NCBI RefSeq assembly: GCF_039535115.1
Contig: NZ_BAAAWO010000001.1
Span: forward strand, 2,604,001 to 2,668,000
Length of the DNA: 64,000 nt
Source: Paeniglutamicibacter sulfureus
Lineage (GTDB): Bacteria > Actinomycetota > Actinomycetes > Actinomycetales > Micrococcaceae
Reading direction: 5' to 3'
The position numbers were made by a program, and so were the translations under genes. Positions 34,575-43,648 of this stretch are shown piece by piece. The notes beneath the pieces are model-generated. The model was not told the DNA's origin. It saw only the letters and a list, made by a program, of their open reading frames with translations, and searched no databases. Every line of letters begins with the position of its first letter. Within the stretch, counting starts at the first letter, position 1.

Positions 34575-35408
34575 TCAGAGCAAGGCAGGTTGCCGGGCGG
34601 GCATCGCCACCACCTGCGCGGTAACGGCAAGGGGTCGTGGCACCCGGACCGGGGTTGCCGACAACTGCCCGCTCCCGACCTTGATGACGCTGAACCAACT
34701 TGTGTCCTGGTCATGGGCCGGAGCGTCGGTGGCGAAGAGCTTGTGGTTGTAGGAGACCGCCGGTCCAACCCACACCGGAATGGTTCCCAGGCTTCCGGAC
34801 GTGGGCAGATGGTAGTGCCCGCAGAGGATGGCCCTGACATCACTTCCGGCCAGGACGGCGGCCAGTTCCCCGGGGCGGGCCAGTCCGCGGCCTGCCAGGG
34901 CTGGCATCAGGCAGTCAATCGGTGGATGGTGCAGCGCGAGGACCGTCCCGCCGGGGGCGGGAGTCTCCAACACGGCCAACAGCCATCGAAGCTGTGGCTG
35001 GCTGAGTCCGCCGGCAGCCTCGCGGAACCCGTGGGTGTCCAGCCCAATGATCCGCAAGCCCCCGATCATGTGCACCGTGTCCGCCGGATTGGGGCCGCTG
35101 GCGATGCGCTTTCGATTGAACCTCGCACCCACCGAGCCGGCCGGATCGTGGTTGCCCGGCACCACGATGATCGGGCATTGCAGTTCCCTCTCCGCCTGCT
35201 CAAACAACCTCGCCGCACGGGCATGGACCTGCGCACCGCGGTCGGCAATGTCGCCTGTCACCAGGACGGCGTCGGGGGCAAACCGGGCGGCGGCTTCCAG
35301 CGCCTCGGCGGTGCGCGCCCAGGTGTCGATCCGCCCGTGCAGCAGGGCTCCGCCTGTCAATAAGTGGGTGTCCGTCAATTGCACCAACGTGGTGCCGGTT
35401 GCGCTCAT
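34575..35408 (-). CDS. Metallophosphodiesterase (CpdA / class III cyclic-nucleotide PDE-like)
   Basis: This 277-residue protein shows all five metallophosphoesterase motifs: D13-T-H15, G-D-I-A-D, G-N-H-D, H-H-P and G-H-Y-H, in the spacing of CpdA/Rv0805-like enzymes. It hydrolyses phosphodiesters using two metal ions and has no signal peptide. It overlaps the phosphatase gene by 4 bases and precedes the importer genes, so cleaving an imported diester is a reasonable idea. A cAMP phosphodiesterase role cannot be excluded. Confidence 0.87.
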   Translation of the reverse strand: MSATGTTLVQLTDTHLLTGGALLHGRIDTWARTAEALEAAARFAPDAVLVTGDIADRGAQVHARAARLFEQAERELQCPIIVVPGNHDPAGSVGARFNRKRIASGPNPADTVHMIGGLRIIGLDTHGFREAAGGLSQPQLRWLLAVLETPAPGGTVLALHHPPIDCLMPALAGRGLARPGELAAVLAGSDVRAILCGHYHLPTSGSLGTIPVWVGPAVSYNHKLFATDAPAHDQDTSWFSVIKVGSGQLSATPVRVPRPLAVTAQVVAMPARQPALL

Positions 35409-36136
35409 AGGTCCGGGCCGGCTTCCTCCGCGGCACCGGGTCCCGCCAACTCCTCGCGCAGAATGGTCAGGTCGGCCGGATCCAGCCCGTGGGCCAGTAG
35501 GTAGCAGGCGGCCGAACCGAAGCGCGCTTCGACCATGTCCAGTGCAGCGTCAAGGGCCGCCGCCGGACTTTCCAGGTGCAAGTGGAGCGCGGCCTGCAAT
35601 TCCGAGCTGTCTCCCAGCGCACAGGACAATTCGTGGTTCACGCGTTCGCGGTAGATCGCCGGCAGGTCTCTGGCGCTGCGCGCATAGTCGTCAAGCAGGA
35701 TCTGTCGCGGGACGCCCGCGACTTCAAGGACCAGGGCCACCACCAGGCCAGTGCGGTCCTTCCCTGCGGCGCAGTGCACCAGCACGCCGGTCGGCAGACC
35801 TGCGGCGATGGCGCCCGCGGCCTTGGTGATTTCCGTGCCGCGGGTGGTCAGCAGGCGATAGTAGACATCCTCGATGGCAGTGGCCACGGGCAGTGGACCG
35901 AGATACAGCGGGACGGAAACATGCACGGCGCCGTGGGGGACGTAGCCCCGGCGTTCGGCAATTTCGAAGGACTCGCGCAGGTCCACGACCGTCCGCACCT
36001 CGAGGCGATTGAGTTCCCGCATGCCTTCGGGTTCAAGTCCGCTGGGGGCAGCGGACCTAAACAGCCGACCGACACCGGCGGAGGGGACCCGGCGCAGGTT
36101 CGGCACCGAAGTGGTGGCTTCCGTGGGGCGGGACAT
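35405..36136 (-). CDS. Cys-based phosphatase of the tyrosine-phosphatase superfamily (IphP/LipA-like)
   Basis: This 243-residue protein has the dual-specificity phosphatase P-loop H-C122-A-A-G-K-D-R128-T-G, preceded by the VVDLRESFEIAERRGYVP strand-loop with its Asp. The lysine in the P-loop is typical of bacterial enzymes that act on phosphoinositides or small phosphomonoesters as well as phosphotyrosine. The ATG at 36136 follows GAGGAAAG; an earlier ATG at 36154 lacks a site, and the open frame further upstream to 36526 looks non-coding. It is the first gene of the operon. Confidence 0.83.
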   Translation of the reverse strand: MSRPTEATTSVPNLRRVPSAGVGRLFRSAAPSGLEPEGMRELNRLEVRTVVDLRESFEIAERRGYVPHGAVHVSVPLYLGPLPVATAIEDVYYRLLTTRGTEITKAAGAIAAGLPTGVLVHCAAGKDRTGLVVALVLEVAGVPRQILLDDYARSARDLPAIYRERVNHELSCALGDSSELQAALHLHLESPAAALDAALDMVEARFGSAACYLLAHGLDPADLTILREELAGPGAAEEAGPDL

Positions 36137-36783
36137 ATCGGGGGCTTTCCTCATTGGGTTTGTCGAGCTTCCCCGACGGGGAAATCCAGTTGCACACTGA
36201 TTACAGTCCGTTGACATGGCCGGATGGTTAACGGTCGTCCACCTGCGAGTGGAGGCGCGGTCAAGACTTCGCGTTCGACATTGTCGCAGGCCAGATAAGA
36301 TGCCCACCCGTCCTGGAGAGAGCCTCCGACTTTGTGCTTCCTGACCACTTCCGTCGTCGAGGGACATTCCCCGTGGGATCTTGTTGCCGGTGGACCTACG
36401 GTCGAGCTTCGGAAGAGGCAGATTGCGGACTGGGACCAATAGGGAGATTTCAACGATCTCATACGCTAGAGGTATATCTGGGTGCCGCAACTTACTCGAT
36501 TCATATGGCCATGTCTCGCGGATCACATTAGCGTCTCCTCCTAATGATGAACCTTCCCAGTGAAATCAACACGAAGGCCTCAGCAGGCATCTGCACGGCC
36601 CTGATGAGACCACAGGAGATTCACTTGCAAGGCGAGTCGGCATCGACCACGTGATGCTGAATCATTTCGGCCCGCCGACCTGGTCGGCCGAATAAACGGA
36701 AAGAGACGGCCAGCTCTGTATATGAGTGGCCATTTGCTTGCACGAGAGGACCTGATGAAAATTCAAGTAAGAGGTGCCGCGGC
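36137..36783. other. Divergent intergenic region without a convincing gene
   Basis: About 650 bp separate the phosphatase operon (minus) from the lipoprotein gene (plus). G+C falls locally, and short frames here lack starts or recognisable similarity. A 7-base inverted repeat (TTCGGCC / GGCCGAA) around 36666-36692 is the only symmetric element noticed. Both promoters should lie here. Confidence 0.5.
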
Positions 36784-37941
36784 ATGATCCGAGCACATTT
36801 TGGACGGAAAGCCATAGCCGGCTCTTCAATTGCCCTGTTTGCCCTGCTGGCCAGCGGATGCGCCGAATCGGCGACAGGTCAGGCGGGCGGGCCAAAGGAT
36901 GGCACTACTTCAGCCAGCCCGACAGACTCTGTCGCCGAAGGCTGGAATGAACGACTGGTTGACGCCCCTTCCAAACCCGAGGACCTCATCGAATTGCCCG
37001 GGACGGAATCGTTGATCGTTAGTGGCATGTCGGCGGATCCGGGCAACGACGCTGGCGGCTCCGGGCACCTGTATCTCATGGGCAAGTCGACTTTCGAGCT
37101 GACCGAAATCTGGCCAGAACGCAAGCACGCCGTGGAGCTGGATAAGAAGCTTTACGGCGACTGTCCCGCTCCCCCTTCACTGAATGTTGCATCGCCGCAT
37201 GGAATAGGGCTGGAAGAGCAGACCGATGGAACGAGTCGGCTCTATGTCGTGAACCACGGCGGCAGGGAATCCGTCGAGGTCTTTAGCCTTGCGCCCTCGC
37301 CCCAAGGCAATGTGGACGTCACCTGGATTGGCTGTGAATTGCTGCCGAAGGGGACGTTCGGCAACGGCGTCGCCCCGGATCCGGCCTCGGACGGTTTCTA
37401 CGTGACGAACTACTTCGACCCCTCCGACATGATGGCTGGCTTCAAGACGGCTTTCGCCGGAGATGAGACCGGCTACGTCCTGCATTCCACCCCCTCCCAG
37501 GGATGGGAGAAGGTCCGCGGCTCTGAGATGTCCGCACCAAACGGCATCGCCGTGTCCGAGGACGGCAAGAGCATATTTGCGGCCGGCTGGGGCAGCAGGG
37601 ACATCCGAAAGTTCTCGGTTGACGAACCCGACGCAGCTCCACAAGTCTTGGAACTTGGTTTCATGCCGGATAACTTGCGTTGGACCGCCTCGGGAACCCT
37701 TCTGGTGACGGGACAGGACATCGACAGTTTCGAGACTTTCCAAGGATTCCGCAGCGGAGCCACCGCACCCAAGCCGGGCTTCCAAGTCATGGAAATCCAA
37801 CCCGGCGACTTCACCGCCAAGGAGATCGCCTCGGGAAATTCGACAGGTTTTACCAACGCCACCACGGTCATAGAAGTTAACGGGAGCCTCTTGATCGGAA
37901 GTGTCGACGGCAACAAGATCATGGAATTGACGAAGCCATAG
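36784..37941 (+). CDS. Lipoprotein with SMP-30/strictosidine-synthase-like beta-propeller
   Basis: This 385-residue protein has a lipoprotein signal with L-A-S-G-C (Cys26) and then repeated beta-propeller blades (GGSGHLYLMG; HGIGLEEQTDGTSRLYVVNH; APNGIAVSEDGKSIFAAGWG; PDNLRWTASGTLLVTGQ). The APNGIAVS and DNLRW pieces are hallmarks of the SMP-30/gluconolactonase and paraoxonase-like superfamily, which hydrolyse lactones or esters in a metal-dependent way. It would sit on the outer face of the membrane. The ATG at 36784 has AAGAGGTG upstream. A strong hairpin follows. The substrate is unknown. Confidence 0.72.
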   Translation: MIRAHFGRKAIAGSSIALFALLASGCAESATGQAGGPKDGTTSASPTDSVAEGWNERLVDAPSKPEDLIELPGTESLIVSGMSADPGNDAGGSGHLYLMGKSTFELTEIWPERKHAVELDKKLYGDCPAPPSLNVASPHGIGLEEQTDGTSRLYVVNHGGRESVEVFSLAPSPQGNVDVTWIGCELLPKGTFGNGVAPDPASDGFYVTNYFDPSDMMAGFKTAFAGDETGYVLHSTPSQGWEKVRGSEMSAPNGIAVSEDGKSIFAAGWGSRDIRKFSVDEPDAAPQVLELGFMPDNLRWTASGTLLVTGQDIDSFETFQGFRSGATAPKPGFQVMEIQPGDFTAKEIASGNSTGFTNATTVIEVNGSLLIGSVDGNKIMELTKP

Positions 37942-37960
37942 CGACACCATGTTCAACGGA

Positions 37961-38015
37961 CCGCAGGAACCACCCGGGCAGCTGGAACCAGTAGCTGCCC
38001 GGGCGGTTCCTGCGG
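37961..38015 (+). terminator. Strong hairpin after the propeller lipoprotein
   Basis: Two 23-base arms (37961-37983 and 37993-38015) pair with one A-C mismatch around a 9-base loop. It begins 20 bp after the lipoprotein stop. No T tract follows, so termination efficiency is uncertain. Confidence 0.8.
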
Positions 38016-38258
38016 GTTGTGTACCATCCCGGTCCCGTAGGTCCGGGCCATCGATCGCAGGGCGTCCTGTGCTCCTAGGGGACACCAAGATCCGCGCAGA
38101 ACATGGCCCCCTGGACCCGGTGCTTGACCTGGGGACCCGCCGCCTTGGTGATTTCGGATCCACCACTCCACCGCACGCCGCGACGCACTGCTCCGCTTTG
38201 GGCCATTCCCGCCGCGGCTTCCGTCTTGTGCGGTCCTCCGGTGATAAAATCGAGTGAA

Positions 38259-38936
38259 ATGACTGCCCCAGAGAAGAAGTCCGCGCAGCGGGGTCGCAGC
38301 AGCGAATTGCTGGATATCCCAGGCCAAAAGCCGTCATCGCGCGAAGCCCAGAAGCGCCTCACCCGGGAACGCCTGATCACCGCCGGCGAAGCCGAATTCA
38401 GGATTCGCGGCTACAACGAAACGACCGCGGAGAACATCGCCACGTCCGCCGGGACAAGTCGCGCCACCTTCTACGTGTATTTCAAGTCCAAGGCCGAAGT
38501 GGTGCTGGAACTGATGCAGCGATCGTCCCCCGATGTGCTGCGCGCCTACAGCGACCTTGACGCCATCACGAAGCCGACCCTGCGCAATGTCAAGGCCTGG
38601 CTGCGCAGCACCATGGCCCTGTGGGATACGCGGCGCAGCGATTTCACCATCATGGAACAAGCGCTCGCCAACGACGACGCGGTGACCGACATGTGGATTT
38701 CCACTCTGGCCAATTCCTACCAGGTCATGCCCCGGACCTTCGGCCGGTTCACCAATGCCAAGGATCATGAAAAGGCCAGGCTGCACCTTTTGACGCTGCA
38801 GTCGGCCTTGGAACGGATGATGTACTTCGCCGTGATCCGGCGCCGGCCCGTGAAGATGGACCTGTTGCTCGACACCCTCGCCGACCAGTGGCTGGCCTTC
38901 CTGGAATCGACCTTCCCGGAATCCGAAAAGGGCTGA
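38259..38936 (+). CDS. TetR/AcrR family transcriptional regulator
   Basis: This 225-residue protein has a TetR helix-turn-helix (about residues 30-75: RERLITAGEAEFRIRGYNET, then TAENIATSAGTSRATFYVYF) and a helical ligand-binding domain (about 90-215). A basic leader of about 28 residues precedes the DNA-binding domain. The ATG at 38259 was chosen because the frame upstream is Pro/Arg-rich and unlike the family. It converges on the P450 operon end at 38996. The TAGACA palindromes upstream of both SDR cassettes are candidate binding sites for it, but none is seen before its own start. Confidence 0.88.
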   Translation: MTAPEKKSAQRGRSSELLDIPGQKPSSREAQKRLTRERLITAGEAEFRIRGYNETTAENIATSAGTSRATFYVYFKSKAEVVLELMQRSSPDVLRAYSDLDAITKPTLRNVKAWLRSTMALWDTRRSDFTIMEQALANDDAVTDMWISTLANSYQVMPRTFGRFTNAKDHEKARLHLLTLQSALERMMYFAVIRRRPVKMDLLLDTLADQWLAFLESTFPESEKG

Positions 38937-38995
38937 CCCCACCGACTTTTGAGTCGGCGGAGCCAGCCCCCTTGGGGAACCAAGGCGTCGGTGAG

Positions 38996-41239
38996 CTACA
39001 GCGAGAGCTTAAGCGGGCACCCGCCCTTGGAGCGCGAGACGCAGATGAACATCGAGTCGCATGCGACCTTTTCCTCGTCCGTCAGGATCGAATCCCGGTG
39101 GTCCACCTCGCCCGAAACCACCGGTGTTTCGCAGGTTCCGCAGGTTCCCTCGCCGCACGAGGAGATCACCGAGAGCCCCTCGGCCTCGGCGACTTCCAGG
39201 ATGCTCTTGCCCACCGGAATGTTCAGCGTGACGCCGCTGTCAACGCATTCCACCTCGAAGGGGACATCCCCGCCGGTGTCGAATTCCTTGGCCACGAAAC
39301 GTTCGACATGCAGGCTGCCGGAGGGCCAGTGCGCCGAAGCCGCTTCCACCACCTTGAGCAACGGTTCGGGTCCGCAGCAGTAGATCAGAGTGTCCGGCTG
39401 GACCTCGCCCAGGAGCTCGTTGAAGTTGACGTAACCCTCGGTTTCCTCCGGGGCCAGCCTGACCTTCTCGCCGAATGCCTGCAGTTCGTCGGTGAACGCC
39501 ATGGTGGCCAGGGAGCGTCCGCCATAGACCATGGACCACTGGGCACCATCGCGTTCGGCCTGGGTCGCCATGGCCAGGATCGGGGTCACCCCGATCCCGC
39601 CGGCAATGAAGATGTAGCGGCGAGAGGGCAGCAGTGCGAAGTTGTTGCGCGGGTGGCTTACCGTCACGAGGTCGCCTTCCTGCACGGTCTCGTGAATGCC
39701 CTTGGAGCCGCCTCGGCCGTTGGCTTCCTTCAGGACGCCGATGCGCCACGCGCCTTGATCGCCCTCCGGGGTGCAGAGCGAGTACTGCCGCACCAGGTCC
39801 CCGACCTGGACATCGATGTGGGCGCCGGGTTTCCATGACGGAAGTGCCGCACCGCTGGGATCGACCAGCGACAGGGAGATCACGCCGTCCGATTCCTGCA
39901 CCCGCGAGCCGACCCTAAGCTGCAGGGTGGCCATCGGATCGGCGGGAAGTTCGCGTCCGTGCCCGGACTCGATGGCTTTCGCATCCCACTTGACCTGCAG
40001 GCTGCGCCGCACAGGCAGCAGGGCCATCCGGATGAAGTCCAGTTCCCAGTTCTCCGCGGGGTGCAATCCCGGAAGCCGTTCGTACAACACCTCCAGGCCA
40101 ACCGCGCCCTGGACCCGGGCCAACGGCTGGCCCAGGCAGGTGTGGCGTCCCTTGGTGAAGGAGAGGTGGTCCCGCGGATCCTCGCGGTGGATATCAAACT
40201 CAAAGGGCCGCTCGACATGGTCGGGATCCACGTTGACGCTGGCCAGGGAAATCCAGACCATGTCCCCGGCCTTGATCTCCGCCCCTCCGAGGGTCACGTC
40301 GATGTTGGAGCGCCGGGAGGCAAAGGGCGAGGACGGGCGGCGGCGGACGGTCTCGTCGAACACGCGCTGCCACAGCGCCGAATCCTCCAGCGCCTCAGTG
40401 ACGCTTTGAGGGGAATCGTTGAGGAAGAGCACCGCGTTGGCCATGGCCTGGGCGGTGGTGTCGGTGCCGGCGGCGGCGAATTCACTCAGGTGCAGCGCGA
40501 TCTGCGCCTCGGAGAGCGAGTAGTTGCCGTCCTTGTCCTTGTCGCGGGCCATGACCGAGATCAGGTCCTCGTTCTGGCTTTCGCGGCGTTCGGCCACGAT
40601 GCCGCGCAGGACCAGCTGGGTCTTGACGTAGCGGTCCCACACCTCGGAGCGCCGCGGCTCGGGCAGTTCCTCCTGGGCGCTGGCCAGGACCTGGAAGAAG
40701 TCGTCGCGCAGCTGGTGCATCATCGGCACGTACTCGGACCCGAGGTCCATAAGCGCCATCAGCGTTTGGGTTGTCAGTTCCAGGCAGTAGTTCTCCAGCA
40801 AATCGATCTCGCCCAGGGAGTCGAACTTGTCCAGGATGCGATGTGCGCGGGCTTCGATCTCCGGGCGCAGGGCCTCAATGCGTGGCTGGAGGAACCCCTT
40901 TTGCGCTACGCGGCGGGCGATGGTGTGGCCCATGGGGTCCGAGCCCACCAGGATCCGGGAGATCAGTTCCGGGGGCATGGTCGCGGCGTGGGCGTCGGGC
41001 ACCGGGATCAGGCCGGCGTTGGAGGCACTGGAGAATTTCTTCCAGTCCGAGAGCACGAACTCGGCATCCGCGCGCCGGTTGACGATCCAGGCATTGAGGT
41101 AGGGGAAGAAGAACGTTTCGACGTCCCCCCTGGCCTCGGTGATGTGCCGGGTGGGGTCCCGGTAGTAGGCATCGCCCATAGGGTCGAAGTCCGGCGCCAA
41201 GGGACCGCGCATTTGATCGATTGCTGGTGTGGTGGTCAT
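38996..41239 (-). CDS. Self-sufficient cytochrome P450 fused to a phthalate-dioxygenase-type reductase
   Basis: This 747-residue protein joins a P450 (about 1-425) to an FMN/NAD(P)H/[2Fe-2S] reductase (about 435-747). P450 motifs: I-helix AGTDTT (257-262), E296-x-x-R299, and heme loop FTKGRHTCLG with Cys368. Reductase motifs: RQYSL (484-488, FMN), GGIGVTPILAM (nucleotide) and a plant-type ferredoxin end C-GEGT-C-GT-C with a distant fourth Cys. This is the class VII arrangement of P450RhF/CYP116B, which needs no separate redox partner. It is third in the SDR > esterase > P450 operon, 16 bp after the esterase. Substrate unknown. Confidence 0.92.
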   Translation of the reverse strand: MTTTPAIDQMRGPLAPDFDPMGDAYYRDPTRHITEARGDVETFFFPYLNAWIVNRRADAEFVLSDWKKFSSASNAGLIPVPDAHAATMPPELISRILVGSDPMGHTIARRVAQKGFLQPRIEALRPEIEARAHRILDKFDSLGEIDLLENYCLELTTQTLMALMDLGSEYVPMMHQLRDDFFQVLASAQEELPEPRRSEVWDRYVKTQLVLRGIVAERRESQNEDLISVMARDKDKDGNYSLSEAQIALHLSEFAAAGTDTTAQAMANAVLFLNDSPQSVTEALEDSALWQRVFDETVRRRPSSPFASRRSNIDVTLGGAEIKAGDMVWISLASVNVDPDHVERPFEFDIHREDPRDHLSFTKGRHTCLGQPLARVQGAVGLEVLYERLPGLHPAENWELDFIRMALLPVRRSLQVKWDAKAIESGHGRELPADPMATLQLRVGSRVQESDGVISLSLVDPSGAALPSWKPGAHIDVQVGDLVRQYSLCTPEGDQGAWRIGVLKEANGRGGSKGIHETVQEGDLVTVSHPRNNFALLPSRRYIFIAGGIGVTPILAMATQAERDGAQWSMVYGGRSLATMAFTDELQAFGEKVRLAPEETEGYVNFNELLGEVQPDTLIYCCGPEPLLKVVEAASAHWPSGSLHVERFVAKEFDTGGDVPFEVECVDSGVTLNIPVGKSILEVAEAEGLSVISSCGEGTCGTCETPVVSGEVDHRDSILTDEEKVACDSMFICVSRSKGGCPLKLSL

Positions 41240-41255
41240 GTTGTTGCTCCGGGGA

Positions 41256-42413
41256 TCAGAGGGCTGCCGAGGCAGCGATGGTGGAAAGTTTCTGGAAGCG
41301 CAGGACGTTGTCGCCTTCGTCCATGACGCCGGAGGTCAGGCAGACGAACGTCATATCGCGTTCGGGATCGATCCAGAAGAGGGTCGAACCGGCACCGTAG
41401 TTCCCGTGCGTGCGCGGGCTGGTGAAGGGGCCGAAGAACGAGGGGTGGGTGCCGGTCCCGCTCAGGGAGAAGCCGAGCCCGAAATTTCCCGGCGGCTCTT
41501 CCCAGCCGCGCATCTTGGCGATCATGGCGTAGAGATCGTTGGTCATGTCGCCGGTCTGCAGCGTGGTTGCGGCGTCCAGGATGGCCGGGGCAATCACCGA
41601 CTTGCCGTTGGCTTGGCCATTGCGGCGGATCATTTCGGCAAAGGCGAAGACGTCCCGGGCGGTGGACACGGAGCCCACCCATGGCATTTCGGCGTCCTCG
41701 TTGACCACGTCGTTGAGGTCCTCGACGTCCTTGGGCGAGAGCCAGCCGCTGTCGGGGATGTAGGCCTTGAGCGGAACCACCCGCTCCTTCCATTCGTCCA
41801 ACGGCCCGAAGCGGGTGTCCTTCATGTCCAGGACGGAGAACAGGTTCTTCTCGGCCAGCTCCCGGAACGAGGAGGCCCCATAGACCCGGCGAAGCATCTC
41901 GCCCATCAAGGCGTGGTTGATGGCCGGCGAGTACGTGAGGTTGGTTCCAGGTTCGTGGATCACGTCGAGCTTGCAGATCGCGGCAATGACGTTTTCCAGG
42001 TTGCCAAGTTCGGCGGTGGGCAACGGTTCGGGGGTGGCCGGCATGCCCGAACGGTGGGTCAGCAGGTGGGCGAGGTTCACCCGGTCCTTGCGCATGGTGC
42101 GGAAACGGTCGACTCCCCAGAACTCGGGGATCACGTCCACGACCCGGGTGCTCAACTGCAGCTTTCCCTCGCCCAGGGCCTGGTAAACCAAGGCGTTGGT
42201 GAAGGCCTTGGTCAGCGACAACACCCGGAAGATGTCATCCTCCTTGAGCTTCCGTCCGCCGGCGCGGTCGGCCCAGCCGATCGTGGCGTCGAGGCCCACT
42301 TCACCGTGGCGGGCCACCATGATGCGTGCGCCGTCGTAGGTGCCTTCGTTGATGTCGTTGCGGATGGTGGTCTCGAGCAGTTCGAGGGTCTCGGCGTTGA
42401 GGTGGGCGCTCAT
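41256..42413 (-). CDS. Family VIII (beta-lactamase-fold) serine esterase
   Basis: This 385-residue protein has the class C beta-lactamase/family VIII esterase fold with S66-L-T-K69 (nucleophile and base) and Tyr161 in NLTYSPAINH, plus GSTLFWIDPERDMTFVCLTSG near the end. There is no signal peptide, so ester hydrolysis in the cytosol is more likely than penicillin binding. It lies between an SDR gene and a self-sufficient P450 in one operon. A diverged paralogue at 61965 has the same neighbours in the same order. Start is the ATG at 42413. Confidence 0.87.
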   Translation of the reverse strand: MSAHLNAETLELLETTIRNDINEGTYDGARIMVARHGEVGLDATIGWADRAGGRKLKEDDIFRVLSLTKAFTNALVYQALGEGKLQLSTRVVDVIPEFWGVDRFRTMRKDRVNLAHLLTHRSGMPATPEPLPTAELGNLENVIAAICKLDVIHEPGTNLTYSPAINHALMGEMLRRVYGASSFRELAEKNLFSVLDMKDTRFGPLDEWKERVVPLKAYIPDSGWLSPKDVEDLNDVVNEDAEMPWVGSVSTARDVFAFAEMIRRNGQANGKSVIAPAILDAATTLQTGDMTNDLYAMIAKMRGWEEPPGNFGLGFSLSGTGTHPSFFGPFTSPRTHGNYGAGSTLFWIDPERDMTFVCLTSGVMDEGDNVLRFQKLSTIAASAAL

Positions 42414-42480
42414 GGTTCTCCTTGGAAATCCGGGAATGGGGGGGTGGGCCAGGAAACGGGTGGAACGGTCGGGTTCCGGA

Positions 42481-43344
42481 CTACATGTGCAGGCCGCCGG
42501 AGGGCGAGAGGGTCTGCCCGGTGTAGTAGGCGCCTGCCTCGCTGGAGAGGAAGAGCAAGGTCTGGGCGATTTCCTCGGGCGTGGCCGGTCGCTTGATCGG
42601 CTGCATGCCGATCAGCATGCCCGTGATTTCCTCGGGCTGCTGGCGGAAGAGCGGGGTGTCAACCGCCCCGGGGGCAATGGCGTTGACGCGGATATTGAAC
42701 GGTGCGAGTTCGGCGGCGGCACCACGGGTCATGCCAAGCACCCCGGCCTTCGATGCCGGGTAGTACAGCGGCATGGGCACACCCATCAGCGCCGCCGCGC
42801 TGGAGACATTCACGATTGCTCCGCCGCCGGTGCGCTTGAGAAGCGGCGCCGCTGCCCGAATCACGTAGAACGGGCCAAAGAGGTTCACGTCCATGACGCG
42901 GCGGAAGTCCTCGTCGGAGATGTCGGACAGGAAATCGGGGTGGAACTCCTCACCGGACTGCGCGGCACGGAAGGACTTGACGTTGGACTCGACGAGCTTT
43001 TCGTTGGCCGCGCGGCTCGGGGCGTTGACGCCGGCGGCATTGATCACGATGTCCAGCCGTCCATGCTTTGCCTCGACATCCGCGAAGAGTTCATTGACTG
43101 CGGCCGAATCTGCGACATCCAGCGGTGCGGTGTGGATGTTTTCTGCCGTGGAGTGTTCCCGCGCCAGGCCGTCTGCGGAAAGATCGGCGGCAATGACGAT
43201 TGCGCCTTCCGCGGCGAAGGTGCGGGCCGTGGACAGGCCGATCCCTGAGGCCGCACCCGTAATGACGGCAACCTTGCCGTGAAGCCTTCCGGCGGTCGCG
43301 AAAGCAGTCGTGCTGGTTTCCGGAACGGCTGGGGTGAGGGTCAT
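42481..43344 (-). CDS. Short-chain dehydrogenase/reductase, first gene of P450 cassette A
   Basis: This 287-residue SDR has the nucleotide motif TGAASGIG (after a 30-residue leader), NAAG, a VSS strand ending, and the catalytic YYPASK; it ends YYTGQTLSPSGG. An insertion of about 35 residues after the NAAG motif (NAPSRAANEKLVESNVKSFR region) is shared with the paralogue at 61114. It should oxidise an alcohol or reduce a ketone with NAD(P). The ATG at 43344 was preferred over 43368, since the extra eight residues lie over the ribosome binding site. Two TAGACA-like palindromes lie upstream. Confidence 0.87.
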   Translation of the reverse strand: MTLTPAVPETSTTAFATAGRLHGKVAVITGAASGIGLSTARTFAAEGAIVIAADLSADGLAREHSTAENIHTAPLDVADSAAVNELFADVEAKHGRLDIVINAAGVNAPSRAANEKLVESNVKSFRAAQSGEEFHPDFLSDISDEDFRRVMDVNLFGPFYVIRAAAPLLKRTGGGAIVNVSSAAALMGVPMPLYYPASKAGVLGMTRGAAAELAPFNIRVNAIAPGAVDTPLFRQQPEEITGMLIGMQPIKRPATPEEIAQTLLFLSSEAGAYYTGQTLSPSGGLHM

Positions 43345-43435
43345 GGGAGTCCTATCAGGAGGTGGCAACGAGCCGGAGAAAAGTAATCCGCGTCACCGGA
43401 TTTGCGTGGCGCGTGTCACCATCATTGCAACTCGC

Positions 43436-43449
43436 TAGACACTTGTCCA
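43436..43449. promoter_or_regulatory. Candidate operator A1 (TAGACACTTGTCCA)
   Basis: This imperfect palindrome matches 11 of 14 positions of the perfect TAGACACGTGTCTA found before the paralogous cassette at 61010. It lies 92 bp upstream of the cassette A SDR and between it and the divergent HtaA-domain gene. Confidence 0.6.
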
Positions 43450-43501
43450 GTGAGTTTCGGAAAATCTTTGTGTGTTCACGGGCAACGATCGGTCAACTTG
43501 C

Positions 43502-43515
43502 CAGACGCGTGTCCA
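43502..43515. promoter_or_regulatory. Candidate operator A2 (CAGACGCGTGTCCA)
   Basis: A second site of the same type lies 66 bp from A1, nearer the HtaA-domain gene. It matches the half-sites AGAC and GTGTC of the perfect palindrome at 61010. Two sites in one divergent region would allow control in both directions. Confidence 0.5.
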
Positions 43516-43648
43516 CCGTGGATGATGGGAAAACTTCCGTGACCCACGTCCCATTTCCGACGCGACCACACCGCCCCCTTGCACTCAGCTGCTCGGGCGC
43601 ACGGTTTGATGTCGATGATTTCCTGCTTCCCACACCGAAGGGTGACCC

